Source: Nothophaeocryptopus gaeumannii (taxonomy: Eukaryota > Ascomycota > Dothideomycetes > Mycosphaerellales > Mycosphaerellaceae). Taken from it: DNA of 64,000 bases. The stretch covers positions 310,001-374,000 of the forward strand of contig JASISA010000002.1 in NCBI GenBank assembly GCA_031771865.1. Reading direction: 5' to 3'. Shown here in pieces: positions 21,049 to 32,305 of this stretch (position 1 is the first letter of the stretch; every line of letters begins with the position of its first letter). Position numbers and translations under genes: made by a program. The notes beneath the pieces were generated by a model. The model did not search any database. It was given only the letters and a program-made list of their open reading frames with translations, and was not told the origin of the DNA.

Positions 21049-21618
21049 ATGCTAGCAAGAACAACTTACGGAATGGTCTCCACACTATCATCTTCAAGCA
21101 CTCTTCATGATTCTCGGAGAAACCCTCACCATAACAATTCGCCGGCAGACAAGTACCATCGCTTCGAGGCCATCCAAATCAACCCTTCACGAGAAGCGAG
21201 CATTGACAATGACCGCGCGAATGAAACGCCTCGTCTGAGCCTGAACCTTCCTGTTATATCGATACGGCCTTCCAACATTTCTTCACAGACGCCATCACAT
21301 TCGAGGTCTTTCTCGGCTACATACTATCGACACTTTGATAACACACTCGACGCTGTTAGGCAAGACAGGGGAGCCACACACCATCGATCCTCTGGGGGCG
21401 ACATTGGTGCGAAGAGACGAAATAGGAGATCGAGAGTTGACAGTTGCATGGGCCTTCAGATACCAGTGCAAGATCCGCAGATCAAGCAAAGAGAAAAATT
21501 GATCATGGGGTTGTTGAAAGAGAAGATAACTGCGCAAGAAGCCCTGTTGGCCCAGGATCGAGCAATTCTGGGTGCGATGGAGGAGAAGTATGGGACAGGG
21601 AAGCCAGGAACGGTCTAG
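21049..21618 (+). CDS. hypothetical protein with C-terminal coiled-coil-like helix
   Basis: A 189-residue intronless ORF with Ser/Asn/His-rich low-complexity sequence for the first 130 residues, a basic patch (KRRNRRSR) that could be a nuclear localisation signal, and a C-terminal amphipathic stretch from IKQREKLIMGLLKEK onward with heptad-like leucines and isoleucines. No known domain is recognised. The composition is more protein-like than that of the surrounding shadow frames, but this remains an uncertain call. Confidence 0.4.
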   Translation: MLARTTYGMVSTLSSSSTLHDSRRNPHHNNSPADKYHRFEAIQINPSREASIDNDRANETPRLSLNLPVISIRPSNISSQTPSHSRSFSATYYRHFDNTLDAVRQDRGATHHRSSGGDIGAKRRNRRSRVDSCMGLQIPVQDPQIKQREKLIMGLLKEKITAQEALLAQDRAILGAMEEKYGTGKPGTV

Positions 21619-21854
21619 AGAGGGCTTACTACGAGTCGATAGAACAATGGGTGTTCTCCTGCCTAGTCTTTGGGGCCTTCGTTATGTAATTATTCGATAT
21701 CATGAATGTCGCTTGCGACGAAGCCCGGTATAGGTGCCTCAGGCAAAAGTTCCTTCCCTCTGACCGACGAGATCGCGCCACTTCCTTCGCATCATCGTGA
21801 TCATCACCTCCAACCTCAAATAGTCAAGCACCTTTGATCTCATGAGAACACAAG

Positions 21855-22550
21855 ATGGAGTCGACGAGGAGTAAGAAGGACAAGACTAACATGCTCTTCC
21901 GTCTCCCAGCCGAGTTGCGCGAACAAATCTATATCCGGAGCTTCACCTGCACCCAAGGCCATGTTTACTGCCCCTGGAACGAAGGCCTTCTCCTCACCCT
22001 GGTCGACGGGCGAATCTACAAACCTTTCATGCACCGCCCATACCACCCACCTGACAACTCATCCAAATGCGCCGCGAAAGCTTTGAGGCTGCTCTCGAGT
22101 TGCAAAGCCGTGTACCAGGAAGCTCTGCCTATCTTTCATGCTTCTATGGAACTACGTTTACATGTAGATGGACGGTATAGGTCACCCACAGAGATCAAAG
22201 GTCTCGATCTCGGACCTATGGACCAATTCGGCGTTTTGTGTAATGCCAGGATATGGGACCTTACTGTGCGGCTGAACAGCATCGATGACACAGACCGGCT
22301 AATCAGTCAGCTTCAGACCCTCAAGACTACCTTGGGAGGTGCTGGACCTATCGAGTGGCGGGGTATTTCGGTTCAACTGTCAAAATATAATGAGTATCCC
22401 GTGGAGGGTGGGAGGGTAATGGAAGCAGTGAGGGAGTTGACGGGTGTCGAGGAGGGCTTGGAAGAGATTCAGGATCCTTGGAGGGAGGGGACGACGGTTT
22501 TTGACTATCAGTGTCCGGCGAGGGTGAAGAGTAGTAAGTGGGAGTTGTGA
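21855..22550 (+). CDS. F-box-like (2EXR/DUF7730-type) protein
   Basis: An intronless 231-residue ORF. The signature NMLFRLPAELREQIYIRSF lies at about residues 12-30, followed by the family's typical central motif (AAKALRLLSSCKAVYQEALPIFHASMELRL), in which conserved Cys-Lys and YxEAxPIFY-like residues close the fold. The C-terminus is short. Its role is unknown; F-box-like adaptor activity is inference. This is the third such gene in the window, more similar in length and layout to the one at 56185 than to the pair at 0-3 kb. Confidence 0.75.
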   Translation: MESTRSKKDKTNMLFRLPAELREQIYIRSFTCTQGHVYCPWNEGLLLTLVDGRIYKPFMHRPYHPPDNSSKCAAKALRLLSSCKAVYQEALPIFHASMELRLHVDGRYRSPTEIKGLDLGPMDQFGVLCNARIWDLTVRLNSIDDTDRLISQLQTLKTTLGGAGPIEWRGISVQLSKYNEYPVEGGRVMEAVRELTGVEEGLEEIQDPWREGTTVFDYQCPARVKSSKWEL

Positions 22551-23456
22551 AAAGACTACAAAGTGCTCCAATCTTGCGATGTGTTCGTCTGTAATGAATA
22601 CGAGTGCCGCTCGAGCCAGAGATGATGACACCCATCTCTGGAAGGCGCTCTACAGACAGACCAAGCCAAAGGCCATCGACCGAAAGGCACTCTTCGAAAG
22701 GCGCTCGAGCGAAATGGAGGTGTGCTTTAATACATGGATCTCTTGGTTTGTCCCATGACGATTTCCCGGGATTTGTGGTGGATTCCCGGAGCTCAGCGGA
22801 GCGGAAACATTTCAACATGGTTGTATAAAAGCAATGCTTTCTACCCATGGCAGGTGAAAAGATGTCAGTATTCCAGAAGGCAAGCCATCCAGACCTCAGA
22901 CTTTCGAGAAGGCTTTCATAATGGCTTTGTCGAAGCCGAACAAAGTGGTGGTGGAAAGAACATCCTCGGAGGCTGAGCAGACGATGGACATTCAAGTCCA
23001 GGCGTGGTCGCCGTACCATCCCACCTTGCAAATTGAAGAAACCTCAAATCTGTTATGCACTCCAAGCGACAGGATCGGTCTGAGCACATGAGAGCGACAC
23101 GGAGGCAGGACGGCACTCTATGAACTCGCGATCGGCACGAGCGCGCATCTTTTCTGCATTTGGCTGTTGCGAAAGAAACTCAATCTCGAAAGCGTACTGG
23201 ACAAGAACCACTACCCTTGCTTCATAATAAGGCGAGAGTCGGCCGTTGTGAAACTCTTCCTGCGCGACCTTACAAAGGCCCCAAGCCGTCATAATCGGGG
23301 ACACGGATGGCTTCGACCCTCGCGGCTTAGATACTTCATCGCTCCTCTCCAAATCCTACGGCATACATGTATTCTACCGGCTCCCGGCCAATTCACTGAA
23401 GTGTATTAGCGTCAGTCAAAACGTGACTACTTGCGTATCAAGCCGAGTTCAAGATC
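22551..23456. other. intergenic, no clear gene
   Basis: A minus-strand open frame at 23053-23352 has plausible composition but no recognised domain and no splice-linked partner, so it is not called. It may be decayed sequence next to the zinc-finger relic. Confidence 0.4.
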
Positions 23457-24338
23457 ATGAGAAACCTTACACCTGATCGACGTCGAATCAAGAATCTCGC
23501 CGGAGAAGAGAACATATGCCATTTCTGCGATCGCGCGTATTCGCGCCGAGGTGCGCTCCAGCGGCATATCAAGGTCTGCAGCGAGAGAGGCTCTCTGCCA
23601 TTGCCAGATGAAAGCCCGCGCCGAAGAGGAAGGAACGGACATTCCTGCGACCGATGCGTATCGAAGGAAATGTCCTGCGATGCAGCTGACCGTATGCGCA
23701 GTCTCGCCGCTGGTGTGTATTCTATGGATTGCGCTTTGCTGTCCTTCAATGGCATACCGCCGCCAATCCAAAGTGCGGATCTCGACCTTGATCTACCCAG
23801 CGATCTGCCAATTTGGGAACCCGAGCATCCTTTCATGGTTGAGAGCTTTACTTTCCAATGAACCTGCCTGAACTCAGCTCTCAGCTGGCTATATGGCACC
23901 TCCACGAAGCACGATGACAAGACGAGCAGACCTCGCCTAATGCTTCTAGATACATTTCTTCTCATCCACCGGCTCTACCAACACGGCAACGACATTTTGG
24001 TGACTGCAGAGGACAGGCAGGATGTTGCATCGTGTGCGGTTGTCACGAAAGGTCTTTTAAAAGCATTGGATAAATGGCATCGGGCGTGAGTCTCTGTGAG
24101 TGATGAGGCCGAGTAAATCGGTACGTGGGAGCACACTGGGTTCTGGAAACATGGGGATCAGTATGAGTCTGCTCTTCGGTTACTGCTCTCGGTCAAGTCG
24201 ATTGAACGGCTCAGATCTCTACTTCAGAATCATGTCAACCGTCTGGAGCGCCTCAAAGAAGTGCTAGCCACGTCTCATGAGGGAGGGAATCTTGTATCTG
24301 TAGATCTGAATAACGAGCCTACTGCTGGCATTGCTTGA
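23457..24338 (+). pseudogene. decayed zinc-finger (C2H2 plus Zn2Cys6) transcription factor
   Basis: One frame (codons from 23457) carries recognisable protein for about 880 bp but is interrupted by TGA at 23859, TGA at 24087 and TAA at 24114. The first segment has a C2H2-like finger ending in Cys (CHFCDRAYSRRGALQRHIKVC), then a Zn2Cys6 start (CDRCVSKEMSCD) whose next two expected Cys positions are Arg and Leu. After the first stop the frame continues with LMLLDTFLLIHRLYQHGND and LLKALDKWHRA, then after the other stops HTGFWKHGDQYESALRLLL, a layout typical of the middle region of fungal regulators. No GT-AG pair that I could find removes the stops in frame. I therefore read it as a pseudogene, although an unusual intron set cannot be fully excluded. 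Confidence 0.6.
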
Positions 24339-25011
24339 GACGCGATTGACATAATTTGAGGCTCCCACACACGCCGAATCCTTACTTTGTGGGTGAAACT
24401 GATTGAATGACACGTGAAAATGCATGCATGAGTGAAAGTGCGACGTGTGATTGAGCCAAGTCGCGTTATGAAGTAGAAGTAGAATGTGATCTCGGTCAGG
24501 GTCTGAAGATTGTGGCTCGTGCGCAATGTGGGGCAGATCTGTGGCGTTCACATGGAATGAACGGTTTCGGCCGTCTTCACCATCTAGACATTCACGATCT
24601 CCGCCCCAGGCATCCGCTACGCTGTTTCCTCCTCCACCTGCGACATACGGCCTGCTTTCGCCGCTCTCGATATCCAGCAATCTTCTTCACAAACTGTTTG
24701 CACCTCCCAAGCTATTTGCTTCTCCGGTCATTGAACCCCGCCAACACCCACGCCTGCCTGAGGCAAGCCAAAGACAAAGAGAAAGCGGCGAGGACGACGT
24801 GGGCAGGGAAACTGTAGTAGAAGAGACAGAGACATGGCCTCGCTGGCGGGCAGAGGAGGAAGGGGTAAAATACGGCCTCCGCGAAGGGTACGTTTGCCTA
24901 CACATGCAACAATTCCTCACTTTCACATTCACGCTGATCGGCCGGCTTCGTGCCGATTCTGACGTCTGTTGAAAACAACCTGCAAACACTGCTTTACACT
25001 CGCTCTCGTAC
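24339..25011. other. intergenic, upstream of cullin-3
   Basis: A plus-strand open frame at 24526-24972 runs toward the cullin start but has only low-complexity content; it is most likely the 5' leader of the cullin mRNA. Confidence 0.4.
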
Positions 25012-27546
25012 ATGGCAACTGCCACAGCAGTCATGGCGCCTAACAAGAAGAAACAGGGTCTCCAAGGCGCCGACGTCGACTTCGAGACAACCTGGCAAGT
25101 GCTGGAGCGAGCGTTCCATGAGATCCACACCAAGAACGCCTCTGCGCTTTCCTTTGAGGAGCTGTACCGCAATGCATACAAAATTGTGCTCAAGAAGAAG
25201 GGCAATGAGCTCTACAACAAGGTCGCGCAGTTTGAGGAGAATTGGCTAGGCCAGACCGTACGGCCACGGATAACGAACCTGCTCACCACGCCCCTCCAGT
25301 TGACCGATGACCTTGGTCGGTCGCTAGCACCAACATCTGAGCGACGAGCACATGGTGACAGGTTCCTCGCGGCTCTAAAGTCATCATGGGAGGATCATCA
25401 GGTCTGCATGGGCATGCTAACTGATGTGCTAATGTATATGGTGAGTTTACGAGAGGTTGGAGCTGACGATGCTGGGGTGACTGATGTGAAGGCAAAGGAC
25501 CGCGTGTACTGCACCGACAATCGACAACCCTCCATCTTCTCCAAAGCCATGGGCCTGTTCCGCGACGAAATCCTCCGATCCCCAGCCCGACCTGGCTCCG
25601 CTCACCTAATCGAGTACCTCACAAACCTCATCCTCGACCAAATACAGATGGACCGCGACGGCGAGAGCATCGATCAATACCTCGTCAAATCGAATGTCTA
25701 TATGCTGGAGGGCTTGTATGAGACCGAGCAGGAGGTGGAAGATGAGAAGCTATACCTTTCAACATTTGAGCTGCAATTCTTGGACAAGAGCGCTCAGTTC
25801 TACCGGGAGGAGGGCGAGCGGCTACTAAAAGAGTCGGATGCTGGGACATACTGCAAGCATGCGAAGCGGCGCATCGACGAGGAGAGTGATCGATGTAGAT
25901 CGACGCTGTCGGAGAGCACAGCACCTAAAATTCAAAAGGTGGTTGAAGACGAGCTCATACGGCACAAGATGAAGGGTCTGATTGAGATGGACAGCGGCGT
26001 ACGGTATATGGTCGACAACGATAAGTTTAACGAGCTTCATCTTGTGTTCGACTTGGAGGCACGCGTGGATCCCAAGAAGCCTGAGCTTACCAAAGCGCTT
26101 CAAATGATTGTGGCTGAAATGGGAGCGAAGATTAACGAAGCCGCAAACACCGCGTCTTCAGCGCCGGCTCCGAGTAATGCGCAGACTACTGCGGGTGCCG
26201 AGGAGGGCGAGGCTGAGAAGGTCAAGGGCGGCAACGCGAAGCAGATCAATCAGCAGACGGTGGCCGCGCTCAAGTGGGTGGAGGATATACTTGAGCTCAA
26301 GGATCGCTTCGACAAGATCTGGAAAACGTCGTTCAAAGATGACCAATCGATTTCGACGGCACTCACCCGTAGCATGGGCGAGAACATTAATGCGTTTGGT
26401 CGCGCGAGCGAATACATCTCCCTCTTCATTGACGACAACATGAAGAAGGGTATCAAAGACAAGACAGATAACGAGGTCGACCGTACCCTGGAGAAAGCCA
26501 TCATTCTCCTACGATACCTGCAGGACAAGGACATCTTCGAGGCTTACTACAAGAAACACTTGTGCAAGCGTTTGATTCTGAAGAAGAGTCAGAGCCTGGA
26601 CGTCGAGAAGCAGATGATCAGTCGCATGAAGATGGAGCTTGGCAACAGCTTCACACTAAAGCTGGAAGCTATGTTCAAGGACATGGCAATCAGCGAGGAG
26701 CTCACGGCGGACTTCCGCAAGTCGATATCGGGCCAAGGAGATGTCGACAGATCGCGCGTCGACTTGTCTGTGATGGTTCTCACTTCCATGACTTGGCCCC
26801 TGGAAGCCTTCAAGTCTTCGAACGAGGATGATCCAGAGAACAAGGCCCAGGTCATCTTCCCGAATGTCCTCCACCGCGTCAAGCTCAGCTTCAAAAAGTT
26901 TTATTCTAACAAACATTCTGGCCGAAAGCTCACATGGCAAACTAGCATGGGCGATGTCGATGTGAAGGCTAGGTTTCCAAAGTCGAACAAGGTCCACGAG
27001 GTCAACTGCTCGACATACGCGGCGCTCGTCCTGCTGCTGTTCAACGACTTGCCGGCTGGCGGAAGCTTGACGCTTGAGGATATTCAGGGACAGACGAACA
27101 TACCTCTTAACGCGCTGAAGCGGAACCTTCAGGCCCTCGCTGTTGCACCGAAGACTCGCATGTTGGTCAAGGAGCCAATGAGTCGAGATGTCAACGCAGG
27201 CGACAAGTTCAGATTCAACGAGGACTACAAGCCCGCTTCAATCAAGATCAAGGTTGGCGTTGTTTCGGCTGCCAACAAGGTCGAAGGCGACAAAGAGCGC
27301 AAGGAAACTGAGAAGCGAAATAACGATTCGCGAGGCTACGCGATCGAAGCCGCTATCGTTCGTACGATGAAGCAGCGCCAGACCCTCCCTCATGCCCAAG
27401 TGCTTACAGAGACGATCAACTTGCTGTCTTCGCAATTCAAGCCCGACGTCACGATGATCAAGAAGAAGATCGAGAGTCTGATTGAGCGGGAGTATCTCGA
27501 CAGGATGGAAGAGGCGCCTGTTCCGAGTTACAAGTATCTTGCTTAG
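25012..27546 (+). CDS. CUL3: cullin-3, scaffold of BTB-type ubiquitin ligases
   Basis: The ORF is open for 844 codons, but 25441-25497 is probably a 57 bp in-frame intron (donor GTGAGT, acceptor AAG): removing it gives VLMYM-DRVYCTDNRQPSIF, the uninterrupted family sequence, and a protein of 825 residues. Cullin-3 scaffolds CRL3 ligases, binding BTB substrate adaptors at the N-terminus and the RING protein RBX1 at the cullin-homology domain. Visible landmarks are the N-terminal cullin repeats (FETTWQVLERAFHEIH), the cullin-homology region (KDIFEAYYKKHLCKRLI, then TWQTSMGDVDVKA) and the C-terminal winged-helix/neddylation segment IEAAIVRTMKQRQTLPH, where the Lys of VRTMKQR is the expected NEDD8 site. 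The end KYLA is canonical. The inner ATG at codon 8 is also possible as the start. Confidence 0.93.
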   Translation: MATATAVMAPNKKKQGLQGADVDFETTWQVLERAFHEIHTKNASALSFEELYRNAYKIVLKKKGNELYNKVAQFEENWLGQTVRPRITNLLTTPLQLTDDLGRSLAPTSERRAHGDRFLAALKSSWEDHQVCMGMLTDVLMYMVSLREVGADDAGVTDVKAKDRVYCTDNRQPSIFSKAMGLFRDEILRSPARPGSAHLIEYLTNLILDQIQMDRDGESIDQYLVKSNVYMLEGLYETEQEVEDEKLYLSTFELQFLDKSAQFYREEGERLLKESDAGTYCKHAKRRIDEESDRCRSTLSESTAPKIQKVVEDELIRHKMKGLIEMDSGVRYMVDNDKFNELHLVFDLEARVDPKKPELTKALQMIVAEMGAKINEAANTASSAPAPSNAQTTAGAEEGEAEKVKGGNAKQINQQTVAALKWVEDILELKDRFDKIWKTSFKDDQSISTALTRSMGENINAFGRASEYISLFIDDNMKKGIKDKTDNEVDRTLEKAIILLRYLQDKDIFEAYYKKHLCKRLILKKSQSLDVEKQMISRMKMELGNSFTLKLEAMFKDMAISEELTADFRKSISGQGDVDRSRVDLSVMVLTSMTWPLEAFKSSNEDDPENKAQVIFPNVLHRVKLSFKKFYSNKHSGRKLTWQTSMGDVDVKARFPKSNKVHEVNCSTYAALVLLLFNDLPAGGSLTLEDIQGQTNIPLNALKRNLQALAVAPKTRMLVKEPMSRDVNAGDKFRFNEDYKPASIKIKVGVVSAANKVEGDKERKETEKRNNDSRGYAIEAAIVRTMKQRQTLPHAQVLTETINLLSSQFKPDVTMIKKKIESLIEREYLDRMEEAPVPSYKYLA

Positions 27547-29637
27547 ACTTGACTTCGAGGGGAGAATGGCTTTGCATGAGAAGGCGTCTGGGGGTGATCT
27601 AATGCATTTGGGAACGGTACGGTATGCATTTGCATGGCTGGGACAGGCAAGAAAGCGCGGCGCACTTCTTTGGTTGTAAGAACATGAGGGTGGGTATGGG
27701 ATTGGCGTATGCGAAGGCGGCGGCGAAAGTGCTGCCTACTGGTGATGAGCTAGATACCCCCAAATGCATGAGAGAGACTTGATACTATGAGATGAGACGA
27801 GCATGTGTCTGTCGCGATTGCTGGTCGTGAGGATTGGACGACCTTGAAGATGCAGCACTTCCATTGGCTCGGCTAAAGCCGAAGCTAAGTAATGCTACCC
27901 CTATTCACCCAAAGCTCGCTCGCAGCTCACTCTTCCGTGGCTCACACCTTCTTGCATCAGCAGCAACACCGTGAAATAAGTTTGCACCATTCGGCTTCTG
28001 CGAAATACTACATGCTCATACTGCGTTTCACGAGCACTCGTCTCAAAAGAGTATAACCCAAACCTCCTGAAACACGCGTCAAGAAGAGTTTGGACAGCAA
28101 GAGCAAGTGCACTACCGGAGACGAAGTGTGCTTAAGTCAGCGCACACATCGGAATGTGAGAAGCGGTGGGCAAGCGAATGAGAAGAGCATGGAGCATTGC
28201 GGTTGCGGCATTGAGTGAGACGCGCTGAGTATGGTGCACGCGAGCACACTTCAGACATCTTGGGAGCCCTGGGAGAGAATGGACGGAAGCGGATTCGAAT
28301 CTGGCAAGTTCGACTGCTATAGCAGTGGGAGGTCTTCTCGGCCGACAGTGGCAGTCGCGCTCTTGCTCCTTCGAGTGCGCTTCGGGCGAGCGATGCTCTG
28401 ACTCAAGTCCATCTGGGGTTGTACGAAGTCCTGTTCCCTTCGCGCGTTCCCAGGATGCAGAGTCGGCGCTGTTTGGCTTCGCTACATGCATCAAGCTGGC
28501 TCATGCTGGCGGATCAGGCTTTCTTTATTGGACACCGCACTTCAGCAGTGCGAGAAGCTTTTCGTCCAGACTGCAGAGGTCAAACGTTCGTGCGGAGAGT
28601 GAAGTGGATGCTTCACATATCGCGGTGTTTGCATATGGACCCGAGATGCCCCTGTTATCGTATCATTTATGGACATATTGCGCGGTCCCAAATTGACGAT
28701 TGGTATCAGGGTGACGATGAATTGATATTTCAAAAAAGGGTTTGGGCAACGAGCGCTCAGGAAATCTTGCCTGAGAATCTGGCGTACTGATTGACAACAG
28801 TGATCGATACGCAGACTGCAAGCTATAAATTATACACAGAGCTCTACTCGAAGTATTTCTTTTCGATGAGGGCTTCAAGAAGAAGACAATACCCCGAGCG
28901 TTTACCCTCTTCAAAGCTTGTGATCATCTCTGGTGGTATTGGTCTCTTTACGAATCTAACTCATGAGCTGGTATTGCTTCTTTTGACAAACCTCGCACAC
29001 GCGCCGTGAGGTTGATATAAGCATACTTGGACTATGACTCTGATTCTCAACTTGCGGTCTGTTCCCAAACTACTCAACAATCTTCTCGGTAAAACGGACA
29101 ATGGGGATCTTCTTACTCAATTTCCTACATGGCGCAAGCGGATTGCGATGCACCATCCGATCCTCGATAGCGACGACCCGTCTCCAGCTCCAGCCTGCGG
29201 TGGCTGCCATGGGAAGCAGTTGCGCCGGTTCGGTTTGGAATCATTTATCTCGGTCCGCTGGTACATCTCGCGCGGCTTGGGAAACACAAGTCATTTATTG
29301 GTTTGCTGAACAAAGGGAGGCCGTCTGAAAAGCATTGTGCATGAGTTGTGCACCAATGATGTACGATCTGGACTCTCGCAGCCTCGCTGTTGCGACATCG
29401 TCCGGACCCGAAAGTCCGTCTCCACACGACTCTACAAAAGGTTGGCCCAAAGGGGTATGGTGTGCTATAACAACTGCTGTATGTACACAGGCGGTGTCTT
29501 CTCTTGGCCTGTCGTCGCAGGGACGTTGTTGACGAATGGTCAAGATCAGTAAACACATTCAAGTTCTGGATATAAGGCTCCTCAATCTGCCGACATTGCC
29601 CTCACGCACTGCCTAAGAGCACGAACATTGCAACACG
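27547..29637. other. 2.1 kb without a recognisable gene
   Basis: Short open frames occur on both strands (for example around 28325-28790 and 29034-29330), but none shows a domain, signal peptide or consistent splicing, and frames overlap on both strands. No RNA gene is evident. Confidence 0.45.
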
Positions 29638-31238
29638 ATGTCGACCAGCCACCACTCGAGCGATTCGATCGATGAGAAAGATATCGAGAAGCTTACGACC
29701 TCTCAAGGATACACGCAAGATGATGCGCAGAAACAGCAGACAGATGCACAGACAGCAACAACAGGAAGCAAAGATGGTACTCAACTAGACGCCGAGAAAG
29801 GAGAAGCTACTCCTCCGAATGGACCGCCTCAGGGTGCGATGTTCGACCCTCGAGAGAATCCAGACGGCGGCGCAAAAGCCTGGTTGTGTGTTTTCGGGGG
29901 GTGAGCACGACATCTACAGTGTAAATGCACATACATCCTCAATGCGTCTTGCTAACCTCCCGCAAGCTTCCTAATCCTATTCTGTTCGTTTGGTTGGATC
30001 AACACGATCGGAGTCTTCCAAGCGTACTACCAAACACACCAACTGTCGGACCTGTCGCCTAGCACAGTCTCCTGGATTCCATCCTTAGAGACCTTTATGA
30101 ACTTCTTCCTAGGTCCCGTCGTTGGGTCGATCCTCGATCGATATGGCCATAGATGGTTGCTAATAGGTGGCACCTTTCTTCATATATTCGGATTGATGAT
30201 GACGAGCATATCGACGAAGTACTATCAGTTCATCCTCGCACAGGGTATATGTTCACCTATCGGTGTTTGTAAGTCCCCGTCTTCGTCAATACCCACAGGC
30301 GCCATTCTAACTTCAGATGCCAGGTATGATCTTCTTCCCAGCAATGAGCACAATCACGTCCTGGTTCTTGAAAAAGCGCGGCATGGCATTCGGTATCATC
30401 GCCTCAGGCTCCTCTCTCGGAGGCGTCATCCTGCCCATCATGGTCCAGCGCCTCATCGATGAAGTCGGCTTCGGATGGAGTATGCGAATCACCGCTTTCT
30501 TCATGCTCGGATTGCTCATTATCGCCAACCTGACCGTCAGCTCTCGAATGCCGCCACAGAAAAAGCCTTTCGATATTTGGGAGTTTGTCCGTCCCCTCGG
30601 GGAAGTGACGTTTGATTTGCAGGTTTTTGGAAGCTTTTTGTTTTTCATGGGCATGTTTATTCCGATCAATTATGTGATTACTGAGGCGATTGCGTATGGA
30701 ATGGGCCCAAACCTGGCGCAGTATCTCGTCAGTATACTCAATGCTGCTTCGCTTTTTGGACGGACGATACCTGGATATTTGGCGGATAAGTTGGGGAGGT
30801 TCAATGTTATGATTGTCGTAAGTGTTCACAAGCAGTCAGAAGGATCGCGAGACTTTGCTAATAGTGTGCTGGTAGACATGCCTCTTCACCTCAATCCTGA
30901 TCCTGGCCTTGTGGATCCCCTCGCGAGGCAACGCACCCATCATCGTCTTCGCCGCACTCTACGGTTTTGGCTCCGGCGCATTTGTCTCCCTACTACCTTC
31001 TGTGATAGCCCAGATATCGGATATCAGGAAGATTGGCGCTCGAACCGGCACGGCATTCATGGTCGTCAGCTTTGCTGCACTCGTCTCCAATCCTATCGGA
31101 GGTGCACTTATCGATCGATGGCATGGAAGCTATACTGGCCTTCAGATCTTTGCGGGTGTCATGACGTTTGCTGGATCGTGCTTCATTGTTGGTGCGAGGA
31201 TACATTGGGGCGGGTGGAAGTTGACGAACGTGGCGTGA
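29638..31238 (+). CDS. MFS monocarboxylate-type transporter (MCT/SLC16-like), four exons
   Basis: Exons 29638-29900, 29967-30268, 30324-30817 and 30876-31238 give 473 residues. Introns of 66, 55 and 58 bp have donors GTGAGC, GTAAGT and GTAAGT, acceptors AAG, CAG and TAG, and a GCTAAC branch site in the first. The joins are seamless (FGG-FLILFCSFGW, IGV-CMIFFPAMST, VMIV-TCLFTSILIL). The N-terminal 75 residues are hydrophilic; the DGGAKAWLCVFGGF entry into TM1 and LDRYGHRWLL after TM2 are typical of fungal MCH/MCT-family proteins. About 12 transmembrane segments are expected. Yeast relatives do not all carry monocarboxylates, so the substrate is open. It is followed immediately by two degraded genes. 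Confidence 0.9.
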
Positions 31239-31383
31239 GGTACGACAGGAAACAAGTCTCAGCTCTGATGTATTATATGTTACTATCAAGAGGTGTTCAC
31301 CTCAGCTATTGATGTCACTGCTGTGCCGCGAACTCGTTTAAGCTCGAAATTCGTGATTTGTACCACGATTCGTTTGTATGTCG

Positions 31384-32297
31384 TCAGGGGAGGTGTTCCA
31401 AGATGAAGAGCAGCTCCTGACCTTTCGCCACAGCTTTCCCTGTATGAATCTCGATTCCGCGCTTCTTGGGTGGAGGCAGTGCCACTTTGACTGCCCTGCC
31501 CGACTACTCTGGATCAATATCCACATCGTGCACCTCAAAATCAACCCACCACTGCGTAGCCGTGATATTCTTATACTGAAACCATCGATACCTCAAAGCA
31601 TACCCATCTGGATCATAAGTCCCCGTCGCATTCAGCACAATCTCCATCCCAGCCTTCGCTTCCATAAGCACTGGCTCGAGTCCTCCGTCTCTCCCAATAA
31701 CCACCACAACAGGCGCATGATTCGTCTTTCCATCATCTGAATCCCACGTCCACTGCATCCTCGCAACAAAACTGTCCTGGAATTCATTTCTCCATCTCCA
31801 TATCAAGGCGTGATTACTCACATGCAATTTTCCCATCCCCTCCAATCACTCGATCGACTGCACCGCCATAATGCTTCCCTCCATCCTCCGAAGTATCGGA
31901 GAGGATATATCTCCCTCCCCAACTCGCCCACTCCGGCCTCTCCACTTCTCCGAATCCATGCTATCCCATATACAAGAAAGTAGGTGTATCGCCCGTAGAG
32001 AGCTGGGCCAGTTGTGATCGGATCTCGAAAGTAGTCGGCCGAGGAGTATTGGCTCTCAAGATGAAAGTTTCTATTCAGGTTGTCGACCACTTCGGCATAG
32101 GCATCGATGATTTGAAGCATATCCTCTGGATGGACGATCCGTTTCATTCACGTTGAAGTGCAAGCCACCAGTCCTCTGGGCTCGAACTCGTTGCTGTATA
32201 AGAGATATCTGACCAGCGATTCTGCATCATCCGGCTCATTTGATATGTCGGAGACTATGAAGACGCGAGGCTTGTTCTTGACAAGGCGGAATGCGTT
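31384..32297 (-). pseudogene. DUF1593 (Sde182-like nucleoside-hydrolase fold) relic
   Basis: Fragments in the right order on the minus strand match the DUF1593/Sde182-like family, secreted or cell-associated proteins annotated as cellulose-binding. First comes KPRVFIVSDISNEPDDAESL then CTST; a TGA (32148-32150) stands where Trp is expected; then MKRIVHPEDMLQIIDAYAEV, ending GPALYG. About 150 or more family residues are missing at roughly 31990, after which TPTFLYMG, a TAG (31961-31963) and ERPEWASWGGRYILSDT follow. A frameshift near 31823 leads into NHALIWRWRNEFQ and the C-terminal Ig-like region (YDPDGYALRYRWFQYK), then a TAG (31504-31506) and VKVALPPPKKRGIEI. Three stops, one frameshift and one deletion make this clearly non-functional. 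The N-terminus is also lost. Confidence 0.85.
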
Positions 32298-32305
32298 TTA
32301 GTGTT

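Noticed and set aside
24526..24972. 148-codon plus-strand frame upstream of cullin-3
   Set aside because: Pro/Arg-rich low complexity, no domain, ends just before the CUL3 start; best explained as 5' leader.
28290..28330. GATTCGAATC palindrome resembling a tRNA T-loop
   Set aside because: No matching acceptor or anticodon stems around it; I see no cloverleaf.
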